From Pseudocolwellia sp049933045 (GTDB taxonomy: Bacteria > Pseudomonadota > Gammaproteobacteria > Enterobacterales > Alteromonadaceae), in the NCBI RefSeq assembly GCF_049933045.1, contig NZ_CP187926.1:930001-994000 (forward strand): a DNA stretch of 64,000 nt. The letters run 5' to 3'. The position numbers were made by a program, and so were the translations under genes. Positions 41,847 to 51,228 of this stretch are shown piece by piece. Positions within the stretch are counted from its first letter, which is position 1; each line of letters opens with the position of its first letter. The notes beneath the pieces are model-generated. The model was not told the DNA's origin and did no database searches. It saw only the letters and a list, made by a program, of their open reading frames with translations.

Positions 41847-42843
41847 TACACTGTAGCCCTAACAGTTTAATATGAGGCAAACACCCGTGTTTCTACACCG
41901 AAGTTAACATCATTATGATTTAATAATTATAATCCACAATAATTTAATTTTGAATATTAATCAATTATTTATAATTACAGAATAAAATCTTCCGCTCGTT
42001 TTTTTCGTCAGGGATTAACAGCATACTTGTGGAAAGAAGGATGTATGGCGGCCTGTATACAAAATCAGTAGTAATTATAAAAAAATTTATAAATGCCATC
42101 CCCTATATGAACTATATTTCTGATCAAAAATTCGACTAGCGCGTTACGCAAAAAAAAACAATTCAAGCTTAATAGGTTATTGTCAAAAAATTATCTTCAA
42201 TAAACTTACCCTTTAAAATTTTTACAACGTCAGCTAACGTTTCAAAGTGATCATTAAAAAAAGTGGGTTTAGTCCATGAAAGCGTCTGTTTTGTGGCAAA
42301 AGTGTGCGTTATCAGTGTTCAATATATCTAAAGATCACATCTATCTTAATATCAATATATTATGGCAGAGTTAAATGTAATTGGTTTGCTTAGGTAAGTG
42401 CAATTAGGTGGCACTGATACTAGATATTTTCCAGTTTAGAAACTATTGATCTTTCAGAGATAAAATTTATTCAATTTAAAACGGTTTTAACCGCGGTGCG
42501 AGGTTTTTAGATCAGTTATTCTATGTAAAAAACGATCAGGGGTTATACGTTCCAGCATAACCCAAGTATCTACATCGATGTAAACAACAATGAGTAAAGC
42601 CATTTTAAATGAAGCCAAAGTCAGCGTTTGTATTAAATGTATAATGTGGTCTGCCTTGCCTTCATCTCAAATAAACTTCTGTAAAAGTAACCGCGAAAGT
42701 TCAAAAGATCCTAATATAAATATCTTACTTGTTGTTCACTAATTAATTAGTGAACCTGTCTTTAACTAAAACTTTATTAGAAGACTTAGCTTTGTAGTAA
42801 AGTGTAGTTTCATTTATAGATATAAGCATATAAAGGAAAAATA
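41847..42843. other. Gene-free stretch where an integron integrase would be expected
   Basis: About 1 kb without a usable frame. At 41851-41866 the complement reads CTGTTAGGGCTACAG, with GTTAGGG matching the core of attC 51, so this may be the attI-side junction. I looked for IntI signatures (tyrosine recombinase boxes such as HxLRHxxAT and the C-terminal GHxxxxxTxxYTH) in all frames and saw none. Several small AT-rich palindromes occur near 42735-42755 (CTAATTAATTAG). It precedes the DUF2254 gene. Confidence 0.6.
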
Positions 42844-44082
42844 ATGCTGGGTAATATGTATACGGACCGTATTAAGTTTCTGCTAAGTAGGTTTCGCGAA
42901 AGGCTTTGGGTAAAACCTTTAGCCGTATGCTTACTTTCAATTGCAGCGGCATTTATTGCAAAGTTAGCTGACGATACGAGGTTAATAGATATTGTTCCAA
43001 GTATCACTTCAGACGCTATTGAAACATTGCTTTCTATTATGGCTTCTAGCATGTTGGTTATTGCAACATTATCTGTTACTTCCATGGTATCTGCTTATGC
43101 TTCAGCAAGCAGTACAGCAACACCTCGATCTTTTAGCTTAGTTGTAGCTGATGATGCATCGCAGAATGCATTATCCACTTTTGTAGGGGCGTTTATTTTT
43201 AGTATTGTGGCCCTTACTGCTGTTAAAAATAACTACTTTCAAAATGCGGGTATTTTTATTCTTTTTGTTCTGACTATTACTGTATTTACTTTAGTGATTT
43301 TTATGTTTGTTCGTTGGGTAGATCGAATTGCTCGTTTAGGACGAATTATTTCAACAATCGACAAAGTAGAGTACGCGACTAAAAATGCTTTTATTGTTCG
43401 CAAAAGAGCACCGACATTATGTGGAGTGGCTGTTAAGTCTGAAAAACAAGGCGAGCCTATTTATGCTCGATGTGTTGGTTATATTCAACATATTGATATT
43501 GAAGCAATAGATAAATGGGCTTCTAAGGCTGAAGTTCGTGTTGCAGTGGCAACGTTACCTGGAACATTTACTGCCCCAGATAGACCTTTAGCTTATGTCT
43601 ATTCTCCTGATGGAAAGCTTCAAGAAGATAACTTTGATTGTCTTATTGATTCATTTCAAATTGGTGGTAATCGAGTTTTTGATAACGACCCTCGCTTTGG
43701 TTTAATTGTTTTGTCTGAAATTGCTAGTAAAGCTCTATCTCCAGCAGTTAATGATCCCGGTACGGCAATAGATGTTATAGGTACATTGCTAAGACTGTTT
43801 ACTCAATGGAATGAGCCTGTAGATAAAGATGAAATAAAACCTAATTGTTACAAGAATGTGGAAGTGCCAGAGATTATGGTAGAAGATATGTTTGATGATG
43901 CCTTTACCGCTATAGCAAGAGGTGGAGCAGGTTTAGTAGAAGTATCTATTCGTTTACAAAAAACGCTTGTTTCATTAGCTTCATTAAAAGATTTTGAAGG
44001 CAATAATCATGAAATGAAAGAGGCTGCCGAATATTACAGTCGCTTGGCATTGAAAAGATTCGAAGTTAGCTATGAGTATTGA
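42844..44082 (+). CDS. DUF2254 family inner-membrane protein
   Basis: 412 residues. Four membrane helices lie in the first 160 residues (PLAVCLLSIAAAFIAKL, TLLSIMASSMLVIATLSVTS, STFVGAFIFSIVALTAV, FILFVLTITVFTLVIFMFV). A cytoplasmic domain follows with FGLIVLSEIASKALSPAVND and DPGTAIDVIGTLLRLF, the signature of DUF2254. The function is unknown. A channel-like role has been suggested from the layout. AAAGGAAAAATAATG supports the start. It is transcribed alone, away from the array. Confidence 0.88.
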   Translation: MLGNMYTDRIKFLLSRFRERLWVKPLAVCLLSIAAAFIAKLADDTRLIDIVPSITSDAIETLLSIMASSMLVIATLSVTSMVSAYASASSTATPRSFSLVVADDASQNALSTFVGAFIFSIVALTAVKNNYFQNAGIFILFVLTITVFTLVIFMFVRWVDRIARLGRIISTIDKVEYATKNAFIVRKRAPTLCGVAVKSEKQGEPIYARCVGYIQHIDIEAIDKWASKAEVRVAVATLPGTFTAPDRPLAYVYSPDGKLQEDNFDCLIDSFQIGGNRVFDNDPRFGLIVLSEIASKALSPAVNDPGTAIDVIGTLLRLFTQWNEPVDKDEIKPNCYKNVEVPEIMVEDMFDDAFTAIARGGAGLVEVSIRLQKTLVSLASLKDFEGNNHEMKEAAEYYSRLALKRFEVSYEY

Positions 44083-44212
44083 AGAAGATTATTTAGCTGT
44101 TGAAAAAGCGACTAAATTTAACTCAGCTGATTAGAATATTAAATAGAGGGAATGGCTATAGTTAATTTTGTAATGTATTTCTTATTCTTTAATTAAAATG
44201 TAGTAAGTCATA

Positions 44213-44253
44213 TAAAAAAATAACGCTCCTAAAAATCCATTTTTTAAGAGCGC
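44213..44253 (-). terminator. Terminator of ppc
   Basis: On the minus strand GCTCTTAAAAAA and TTTTTAGGAGC form a stem followed by GTTATTTTTTTAT. It lies 45 to 85 bases after the ppc stop. Confidence 0.75.
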
Positions 44254-44295
44254 TTTAAATAGAACTAAGCTAGTTCAATTCTTGTATACAAGTCA

Positions 44296-46863
44296 TTAAC
44301 CTGTATTTCTCATACCTGTTGCTATACCTGCCATAGTCACCATCAATATTTGTTCGTTATCAGGGTGCTCAGGTTGTGCGCGTAGGCGTTTTAATGCTTC
44401 AATTTGTATTAAGTGTAACGGTGCTAAATAACCACGACGTAAGTCAAAAGAACTGTAATTCCATTGGTCATTCTTCAAGAAGCTATCTTGACCTAATAAG
44501 TTTAATAAGGTCTTTTTATCAGCTTCTAATTGAGCACGTAAATCTTCACCCATATATTTTAAATCGTCTTCAACTAAAGCTTCATCATAAAGCGCAGAAA
44601 CTTCGCTATCAGATTTAGTATAGACCATTTCTGTCAAAGACATTCTAGATTTGAAATAAGGCCAAGTTGTTAGCATATCGTGCATCAATTTACTGTTATC
44701 TTTGTAAGCGGCTTCTATGGCTGTACCTAAACCTAACCAGCTTGGAACCACTAAACGGTTTTGGCTCCATGCAAATATCCATGGAATAGCACGAAGTGAT
44801 TCAATACCACCATCTGACTTACGTTTACTTGGACGAGAGCCTAAAGGTAGCGATGCTAATTCTTGCTCAGGTGTTGCTTGTCTGAAGTATTTAACAAAGT
44901 TTTCGTTAGCTTGAACGTAAGAGCGGTAGGTGTCACAACTCTTGGTTGTCATTTCGTCCATAAGTTTACGCCACTCAGCCTTAGGTGCTGGCGGAGGTGT
45001 TACTAAACATTCTAATATTGCTGATGCGTATAGGTGTAAGCTACGTGTTGCTAAGTTAGGTAAACCAAACTTATGACGAATAGTTTCGCCTTGCTCAGTT
45101 ACGCGTAAGCCACCATCTAATGAACCTGGAGGTTGTGACGCTATTGCCGCATGTGCAGGTCCGCCGCCACGTCCAATTGTGCCGCCTCGACCGTGAAATA
45201 GTTTAAGTACAATGTCGTTTTCAGCAAATACTTCAACCAATTTCTCTTGGCATTGATATTGACCCCAAGTTGCAGCTAAAACACCCGCATCTTTAGATGA
45301 ATCACTGTAACCAATCATGACGTGATGTTGTTGATCACAATATTCTTTATAAGTATCTAACGTAAATAACTCTGCCATCACTGCTGGCGCATTATTTAAA
45401 TCGTCTAAGGTTTCAAATAAAGGCGCAATTGGCATTTTCCAGCTAATTCCTGCTGCTTTCATTAACAAGTTTACTGTTAATATATCGCTTACTTTACTTG
45501 CCATTGAGATAATATAAATACCAAACAATTCTGATGGCTGTTTGGCTATCATTGTATAAGTATCTAATACTTCTTGTGTATCTTTAGTCCAAGACTTATT
45601 AGGTAATAATGGTCTAGGGTTTTGTAATTCATCAACTAAAAATTGTTGGCGTTCTTTTTCATCCCAAGCAGCAAAATCACCAATATTTAAAGATTGAGTA
45701 ATTTCTTGAACAGCACTTTCATGGCGCTCACTGTGCTGGCGTATATCAAGTTTAACTAATGAAATACCAAAACAATTTACTTTGCGGATCATGTCTAAAA
45801 CTAAAGAGTTACCTGCATACTTTAAACCCACAGCAAGTAAGCTATCGCGACAGGCAATAAGTGGAGCTCTTAATTGTTCTGAACTGTTTAAAGCACCTTC
45901 AGTTTTACCGTCTTTAAGTTGTTCAATGCTGTGTTTTAGTAACTTAATGACAGGTAATAACTGTTGGCGATATGGCCCAATGTTATCTGCATCTTCATCA
46001 ATTAACTCTGGTGTCGCTTTACGCATTGAAAGCTCTAACGATAAACGCTCAAAGTCAGATAAGTAGAGTTGAGCAGCCATTAACCTAGCATTTAATAATG
46101 CTTGCTCACTTAATTTTGCTGTAACAAATGGGTTACCGTCTCTGTCGCCAGCCATCCAACTTGCCATCGTAATTGGGTTGTAATCAATCGGTAAATCTTT
46201 ACCTGTTAATTCTTGGCTTAATTCATTTAATTCTTTTAAAAATTTAGGCACAGCAAACCAAAAACTATTAGCAATAGCATTAAGGCCCCAGCGAGATTCA
46301 TCTAATGGAGTAGGGCGTTGCTGACGAATTTCATCTGTGTACCAAGCTTGTTCAATTAACTCTGCAATACGTGGTGACGATGCTTTGTTATCTTCATCTA
46401 ATGCTTGTGCAATTTGATTAAACTTATGGATAAGCGTACGACGATTCACTTCTGTAGGATGCGCCGTTAATACTAACTCTATATGGAGTTTTTCTAATGC
46501 CTGATTGAATTTTTCAGGTGAAGTATTTGCTTTGGTTAACTTTTCTTTCAAGTCTTCTAGCGGATGTGCAAGTTCTAGCTCGGCTAAACCTTGTGGGCTA
46601 GTTGTATATTGTTGTTCAGCCACGTTTTCTAAATTCAAAAATTGGCTAAAAGCTCGAGCGTAAATGATTAACTCATCTTCAGAGCAAGTAGCAATAGATT
46701 CTTGAAGTTGTTTAACTATAGACGTATTGCCTGAAGCAATTTCGCGACCTTGTAGTCTCATCTTCTCTATATTTTCAAGCCATTGTGCACCTTGATCGTC
46801 TGCAATGGTTTGACCAAGTAATGTGCCTAGTTCACGCACATTTTGTTGAATATTCTCTAACAT
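44296..46863 (-). CDS. ppc: Phosphoenolpyruvate carboxylase
   Basis: 855 residues, slightly shorter than the ~880 of E. coli Ppc. It adds bicarbonate to phosphoenolpyruvate to make oxaloacetate, refilling the TCA cycle. Signature motifs are present: LTAHPTEVNRRTL with the catalytic His, GWMAGDRDGNPF as SWMAGDRDGNPFV, FHGRGGTIGRGGGP with the catalytic Arg and glycine loop, QGETIRHKFG, and the C-terminal MRNTG that carries the conserved terminal glycine. It is cytoplasmic. The gene follows the SbtA-like transporter on the same strand with a 91-base gap, and ends at a hairpin terminator. Confidence 0.97.
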   Translation of the reverse strand: MLENIQQNVRELGTLLGQTIADDQGAQWLENIEKMRLQGREIASGNTSIVKQLQESIATCSEDELIIYARAFSQFLNLENVAEQQYTTSPQGLAELELAHPLEDLKEKLTKANTSPEKFNQALEKLHIELVLTAHPTEVNRRTLIHKFNQIAQALDEDNKASSPRIAELIEQAWYTDEIRQQRPTPLDESRWGLNAIANSFWFAVPKFLKELNELSQELTGKDLPIDYNPITMASWMAGDRDGNPFVTAKLSEQALLNARLMAAQLYLSDFERLSLELSMRKATPELIDEDADNIGPYRQQLLPVIKLLKHSIEQLKDGKTEGALNSSEQLRAPLIACRDSLLAVGLKYAGNSLVLDMIRKVNCFGISLVKLDIRQHSERHESAVQEITQSLNIGDFAAWDEKERQQFLVDELQNPRPLLPNKSWTKDTQEVLDTYTMIAKQPSELFGIYIISMASKVSDILTVNLLMKAAGISWKMPIAPLFETLDDLNNAPAVMAELFTLDTYKEYCDQQHHVMIGYSDSSKDAGVLAATWGQYQCQEKLVEVFAENDIVLKLFHGRGGTIGRGGGPAHAAIASQPPGSLDGGLRVTEQGETIRHKFGLPNLATRSLHLYASAILECLVTPPPAPKAEWRKLMDEMTTKSCDTYRSYVQANENFVKYFRQATPEQELASLPLGSRPSKRKSDGGIESLRAIPWIFAWSQNRLVVPSWLGLGTAIEAAYKDNSKLMHDMLTTWPYFKSRMSLTEMVYTKSDSEVSALYDEALVEDDLKYMGEDLRAQLEADKKTLLNLLGQDSFLKNDQWNYSSFDLRRGYLAPLHLIQIEALKRLRAQPEHPDNEQILMVTMAGIATGMRNTG

Positions 46864-46954
46864 ATGACCTCTCTAAATGATGGATATTTTGTAAACTGTG
46901 ATTAGTTTTATTTTAACGTGTTTTACTTATTTTAATGATTTGTTAAATTTAATA

Positions 46955-47887
46955 TTAAAGTTGAGTGATGTATTTAGCCGCAGCTGTATACCATTCAATT
47001 CCCCAGATAACATTAAAACTGAAACTGATAGCTAATGATGCAAACAAAGCTTGTGCTACATTGGCTTTAGGGTGCGCTTGTTCAAACACGGCTGGTACTG
47101 CGATGTATGAAGCACTTGCACCTAACACGGCTAGTAATGCTGCTCCGCCATGACTTAATGACATTAACCATGCGGTAAATAACCCGATACTTGCGCCAAC
47201 TAATGGCATGACTATAGCAAAACTGATAATGAATACTTTATTTGGACCAATATCTGATATTTTACTTCCCGCTAGTGCTCCCATATGAACTAAGTAAAGG
47301 GCTAGCATGACACTGAACATTGGCTTTAAGTCGTGTGTCATAGGTTTAGCACTATCGCCATATAAAGCACCAATAACCATACCAATAAGAATTAACGCTA
47401 AGCTCTTATGGGCTAAAATAGTTTTTACACTTAACTTGTTCGTTTTATCGCTTAATAAATATAGCCCTAAAATAATGGCGGGTAATTCGAGTAATGCCAC
47501 AAATAAATTTAGCGTAAGTTCATGATCAATGCCTTGCAGGTCTAAAAAGCTCACTGCAACAGCGAAGGTACCTACACTAACTGAACCGTAATGTGCTGCT
47601 AAGGTTATCGAGTCTGTTTTATTTAGTTTCGATCCTACTTTAATAAACATGAGTGCTACTAAGGTAATAAACAACCCCATCACAATAACTAAAGTACTTT
47701 GACCTACTAACGCTACGCTAGCATTTGCATTTATTGCTTGTCCGCCTTTCAAACCTATAGTGATTAATAAAATGTAGGTGATTAGTTGGTAAGCTGCATC
47801 AGGTAGTCTTAAATCAACGGAAAAACGTTGAGCGATAAGAGCCATTAGAAAGAAGAAAGCAAGAATGTCGGGAAGAAAGTGAGCCAT
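46955..47887 (-). CDS. SbtA-like sodium-dependent bicarbonate transporter
   Basis: 310 residues with about ten membrane helices, the size of SbtA (DUF897) permeases. Recognisable parts are the opening FLPDILAFFFLMALIAQRF, GLKGGQAI, the paired GSVSVGTFAVAVSFL and GASASYIAVPAVFEQAHP. These transporters import bicarbonate with sodium. Here it precedes ppc, which consumes bicarbonate, so the pair may couple supply to use. The SbtB (PII-like) partner found in cyanobacteria is not present. A divergent LysR regulator suggests control. Confidence 0.87.
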   Translation of the reverse strand: MAHFLPDILAFFFLMALIAQRFSVDLRLPDAAYQLITYILLITIGLKGGQAINANASVALVGQSTLVIVMGLFITLVALMFIKVGSKLNKTDSITLAAHYGSVSVGTFAVAVSFLDLQGIDHELTLNLFVALLELPAIILGLYLLSDKTNKLSVKTILAHKSLALILIGMVIGALYGDSAKPMTHDLKPMFSVMLALYLVHMGALAGSKISDIGPNKVFIISFAIVMPLVGASIGLFTAWLMSLSHGGAALLAVLGASASYIAVPAVFEQAHPKANVAQALFASLAISFSFNVIWGIEWYTAAAKYITQL

Positions 47888-48077
47888 TACGATTAAATTA
47901 TCAGGTTATTAATGTGTAGTTGAATATTACTTAGCTCTATGGATAATTAAAAATATATATTTTTTATGTAAAGTATAGGTATTTATCTATAGTTTTTTTG
48001 GTATACTCATATTTATTGCATTTTTGAATGACAGGTTATTCATGATTATTCATCTCTTGAAAAGGTTTTAGCTCTAT
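47888..48077. promoter_or_regulatory. Divergent promoter region of the transporter and LysR genes
   Basis: 190 bases between two divergent starts. CTATGGATAA (near 47937-47946) and TTATCTATAG (near 47982-47991) form an imperfect inverted pair around an AT-rich core, a plausible LysR-type binding site. Promoter elements are not certain. Confidence 0.4.
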
Positions 48078-49010
48078 ATGGCGAATAGAGCCCCCACGTT
48101 ACGTCAGTTAGAGATATTTTTAGCGCTGTCTGAGCATAAGAATATATCTCGAGTTGCTGAAGCTTTACATATCTCTCAGCCTTCTGTTTCTATTCAATTG
48201 AAAAACCTAACTGATGTGTTGGGCATGCAGCTTTATAATGTGAATGGACGTAGTGTTGAATTAACTGAGGCAGGAGAAGCCACCGTTAATAGTGCACGCG
48301 AAATGTTTTTTTCGTTAGACAAGTTACATATTGAGTTAGATGATTTAAAAGGTATTAAGTCGGGGGTTTTAAAACTGTCGGTTGTTTCAACGGCTAAATA
48401 CTTTTTACCTATTTTACTTGGGCAATTTTGTAAACGTTATCCTTTGATTGATGTTGAGTTGAATGTTGGTAATCGACAAGACATTATTAAACGCTTTAAT
48501 CAGAACAAAGATGATTTTTATGTGTTTAGCCAATATCCAGAATCGGATAATGTGATAGCTGAACCGTTTTTAGATAACCCTTTGGTTGTGGTTGCGCCTG
48601 CTAATCACGAACTCACTAAAAAAATGCCTATTAGTTTAACGCGTTTAGCACATTACCCTTTTTTATTAAGAGAGAAAGGTTCGGGAACTCGTCGTTGTAT
48701 CGATGATTTTTGTAAGTTACATAAAATAAAACTAAAAGCGAAAATGACGATTGAAAGTAATGCTGCTATTAAGCATTCAGTTGCTGCTGAGTTAGGTTTG
48801 GCTATATTGAGTAGTCACACATTAGATTACATGCAAGATTCAAGTTTAGCTGTATTAGACGTTGAGCATTTTCCTTTAAAAAGCCAATGGTATTTGGTGC
48901 GCACTAAAAATAGAAATCAAACGGTATTAGCTGAGTTGTTTCATGAATACTTACAGCAAGAAGGTTTGTCGACTTTACAGAAAATAGCGAAAGCAAAAAC
49001 TCAGGGCTAA
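48078..49010 (+). CDS. LysR-family transcriptional regulator (CbbR-like)
   Basis: 310 residues. The N-terminal winged helix-turn-helix has the LysR signature (LRQLEIFLALSEHKNISRVA, ALHISQPSVSIQLKNL). The C-terminal half is a two-lobe co-inducer domain (GVLKLSVVSTAKYFLPILLG, PLIDVELNVGNRQDII). The lobe opening is typical of the CbbR/CysB-like branch. It lies divergent from the bicarbonate transporter, as LysR regulators do with their targets, so it likely controls that gene and perhaps ppc. The effector is unknown. Confidence 0.92.
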   Translation: MANRAPTLRQLEIFLALSEHKNISRVAEALHISQPSVSIQLKNLTDVLGMQLYNVNGRSVELTEAGEATVNSAREMFFSLDKLHIELDDLKGIKSGVLKLSVVSTAKYFLPILLGQFCKRYPLIDVELNVGNRQDIIKRFNQNKDDFYVFSQYPESDNVIAEPFLDNPLVVVAPANHELTKKMPISLTRLAHYPFLLREKGSGTRRCIDDFCKLHKIKLKAKMTIESNAAIKHSVAAELGLAILSSHTLDYMQDSSLAVLDVEHFPLKSQWYLVRTKNRNQTVLAELFHEYLQQEGLSTLQKIAKAKTQG

Positions 49011-49023
49011 AAAATTGACATAA

Positions 49024-49056
49024 AAAAAGCCCTCGATTAAATCGAAGGCTTCTTAA
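49024..49056. terminator. Bidirectional terminator between lysR and sodB
   Basis: AGCCCTCGAT and ATCGAAGGCT pair with one mismatch around TAA, flanked by an A run on the left and T-rich sequence on the right. The two genes converge here. Confidence 0.75.
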
Positions 49057-49109
49057 TAAGGTGCTCAGTACTTAGTTAATAAACAGCAGCGATTAAGCTA
49101 CAGGTTTAA

Positions 49110-49691
49110 TTAAGCAAAGTTAGCTGAAGCAAATTCCCAGTTAGCTAAAGCATAGAATGCTTCCATGTAGCTAGGACGTAAGTTACGGTAATCAATGTAG
49201 TAAGCATGTTCCCATAAATCTACAGTGATGATAGGTGTAACACCTTCGTCAGTTAATGGTGTAGCAGCGTTAGACGTGTTAACGATTGCTAAAGAACCAT
49301 CAGCGTTTTTAACTAACCATGTCCAGCTTGAACCAAAGTTGTTAATTGCGCTGTCTGTGAATTTTGCTTGAAACTCAGCAAAAGAACCAAAAGTAGCATT
49401 GATAGCATCTGCTAAAGCACCAGTAGGTGCGCCGCCGCCGTTAGGGCTTAAGCTGTTCCAGTAAAAAGTATGGTTCCAAATTTGTGCAGCATTGTTAAAA
49501 ATACCTGCTGAAGAAGTTTTAACGATATCTTCAAGAGATTTAGATTCAAACTCAGTACCTTTAATTAAACCGTTAAGCTTAACAACGTATGTGTTGTGAT
49601 GCTTACCGTAATGGAACTCTAAAGTTTCTTGTGAAATGTGTGGTGCCAACGCATCTATAGCATATGGTAATGCTGGTAATTCAATAGCCAT
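49110..49691 (-). CDS. sodB: Iron superoxide dismutase
   Basis: 193 residues, the length of bacterial FeSOD. It converts superoxide to oxygen and hydrogen peroxide in the cytoplasm. Metal ligands are visible: His27 (LEFHYGKHH), the His in IWNHTFYW, and the Asp and His of DLWEHAYYIDY. FGSSWTWLV and NNAAQIWNHTFYWNSLSP are typical of iron rather than manganese enzymes. A GGAGAG lies just upstream of the ATG. It stands near grxD and a peroxiredoxin, so this stretch groups redox-defence genes. Confidence 0.96.
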   Translation of the reverse strand: MAIELPALPYAIDALAPHISQETLEFHYGKHHNTYVVKLNGLIKGTEFESKSLEDIVKTSSAGIFNNAAQIWNHTFYWNSLSPNGGGAPTGALADAINATFGSFAEFQAKFTDSAINNFGSSWTWLVKNADGSLAIVNTSNAATPLTDEGVTPIITVDLWEHAYYIDYRNLRPSYMEAFYALANWEFASANFA

Positions 49692-49947
49692 TCTTCTCTC
49701 CAGAAAAAGTAATTAAAAATATATATTCTTATACGATATATTAAAGAATTAGTTTGTTTTTATATTAAACCTAGTAAACTACTCGGGTATTAATAAACCT
49801 TACTTAGTTTAACCCAATATATTGGGATTAACATTGATTTTATCAAGGTTAGTAAGTTTTAAGATATAACAATTTTATTTGTAAAAAGGTTTGTTACAAA
49901 TAATGGCATTGTATAAATGTATTTTGCCACCATTATATAGTCGAGAC

Positions 49948-50054
49948 TATACCCAAACTACTTCAACATTATGACAGCATTAAGATTTAATGCTTAGGTT
50001 ACTTATAGTTAGTTGTAGCAATAGATAACCAGCGTTATAGGTGGTTTGGGTATA
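49948..50054. repeat. MITE-like palindromic repeat upstream of grxD
   Basis: TATACCCAAACTAC (49948-49961) and GTGGTTTGGGTATA (50041-50054) are 14-bp inverted arms with one mismatch around about 80 bases containing further inverted pieces (AGCATTAAGATTTAATGCT). Repeats with this TATACCCAA end are common in marine Gammaproteobacteria. It lies 40 bases before the grxD start and may affect its transcription. Confidence 0.65.
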
Positions 50055-50093
50055 TATATCATACAGTCAAGTTCATTAAATATAGAGGTTACC

Positions 50094-50429
50094 ATGGATA
50101 CGATCGAACGTATTAAGCAACAAATATCTGAAAACTCAGTATTACTTTACATGAAAGGTTCACCTAAGCTTCCTAGCTGTGGCTTTTCTTCTCAAGCGTC
50201 TCAAGCACTTATTTCATGTGAAGAAAAGTTTGCATACGTAGATATTTTACTAGATCCAGAAATCAGATCTGAATTACCAAAGTATGCTGATTGGCCTACA
50301 TTCCCACAATTGTGGGTTGATGGTGAGCTTGTTGGCGGTTGTGACATTATTATCGAAATGTTCCAACAAGGCGAATTACAGACTTTAATTAAAGAGTCTG
50401 CAGCAAAAAATAGTTCAGCAGACGCTTAG
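50094..50429 (+). CDS. grxD: Monothiol glutaredoxin Grx4
   Basis: Starting at ATG 50094 (AGAGGT upstream) the product has 111 residues, matching GrxD. A longer frame from 50046 would start inside the MITE and is rejected. The active site is CGFS (SCGFSSQ), followed by WPTFPQLWVDGELVGGCDI, which binds glutathione. Grx4 dimers hold a [2Fe-2S] cluster and transfer it to client proteins together with BolA. The C-terminal tail is short and variable. Confidence 0.95.
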   Translation: MDTIERIKQQISENSVLLYMKGSPKLPSCGFSSQASQALISCEEKFAYVDILLDPEIRSELPKYADWPTFPQLWVDGELVGGCDIIIEMFQQGELQTLIKESAAKNSSADA

Positions 50430-50538
50430 TTTTTTTAAAAAGAGTCTTGAAAAGTTAACATTCATCACAATATTTATGAGTGTTAACTAAATAATTTAAC
50501 CTTTATGGTTTTTAAAATTTATAAAAAAGGAGAATAAA

Positions 50539-51144
50539 ATGAGTGTATTAGTTGGTCGTTCAGCACCAGATTTTACAGCAGCAGCAGTACTAGGTACTGG
50601 TGAAATAGTAGATAGCTTTACTTTGTCAGAAGCGATTAAAGGTAAAAAAGCCGTTGTGTTTTTCTACCCTTTAGATTTTACATTTGTTTGTCCTTCAGAA
50701 TTGTTAGCTTTTGATCACCGTATGGATGAATTCAAAAGCCGTGGCGTTGAAGTAATTGGTGTTTCTATCGATTCACAATTTTCTCATAATGCTTGGAGAA
50801 ATACGCCAGTAAACGAAGGTGGTATTGGTCCAGTTAAATATACTTTAGTTGCTGATACTAAGCATACAATCTGTCAAGCATACGATGTTGAGCATCCAGA
50901 AGCTGGTGTTGCTTTCCGTGGTTCTTTCTTAATTGATGAAGAAGGTAACGTACGTCATCAAGTAGTTAACGATTTACCATTAGGTCGTAACGTTGATGAA
51001 ATGATCCGTATGGTTGATGCATTACAATTCCACCAAGAACACGGTGAAGTTTGTCCAGCAGGCTGGAACAAAGGCGATAAAGGTATGACTGCTTCTCCAG
51101 ACGGTGTTGCTGCATACTTAGCTGATAACGCTGATAAATTATAA
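50539..51144 (+). CDS. Typical 2-Cys peroxiredoxin (AhpC/Prx1 type)
   Basis: 201 residues. The peroxidatic Cys lies in FYPLDFTFVCPSELLAF (about residue 50) and the resolving Cys in EVCPAGWNKGDKGM (about 172). The enzyme reduces hydrogen peroxide and alkyl hydroperoxides, with thioredoxin or AhpF as electron donor. No ahpF is adjacent, so a thioredoxin-linked cycle is likelier. GGTFNPL-type catalytic surroundings and WRNTPVNEGGIGPVKY (a GGIG motif) suggest sensitivity to overoxidation. AAAAGGAG supports the start and a strong terminator follows. Confidence 0.95.
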   Translation: MSVLVGRSAPDFTAAAVLGTGEIVDSFTLSEAIKGKKAVVFFYPLDFTFVCPSELLAFDHRMDEFKSRGVEVIGVSIDSQFSHNAWRNTPVNEGGIGPVKYTLVADTKHTICQAYDVEHPEAGVAFRGSFLIDEEGNVRHQVVNDLPLGRNVDEMIRMVDALQFHQEHGEVCPAGWNKGDKGMTASPDGVAAYLADNADKL

Positions 51145-51176
51145 TATTGTTTTAAACAAACTATAATTTACATCGT

Positions 51177-51208
51177 AAAAAAGCCACTTAGTTAAGTGGC
51201 TTTTTTTA
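51177..51208 (+). terminator. Terminator of the peroxiredoxin gene
   Basis: AAGCCACTTA and TAAGTGGCTT form a perfect 10-bp stem with a two-base loop, followed by seven T. Confidence 0.85.
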
Positions 51209-51228
51209 TGTCTGAAATAATGTGAGTG

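Noticed and set aside
41847..42843. Possible broken integrase gene.
   Set aside because: I saw no recombinase motif in any frame, so I do not annotate a pseudogene. A profile search would settle it.
42810..43085. Minus-strand 91-codon frame over the DUF2254 start.
   Set aside because: It is antisense to a clear membrane protein gene.
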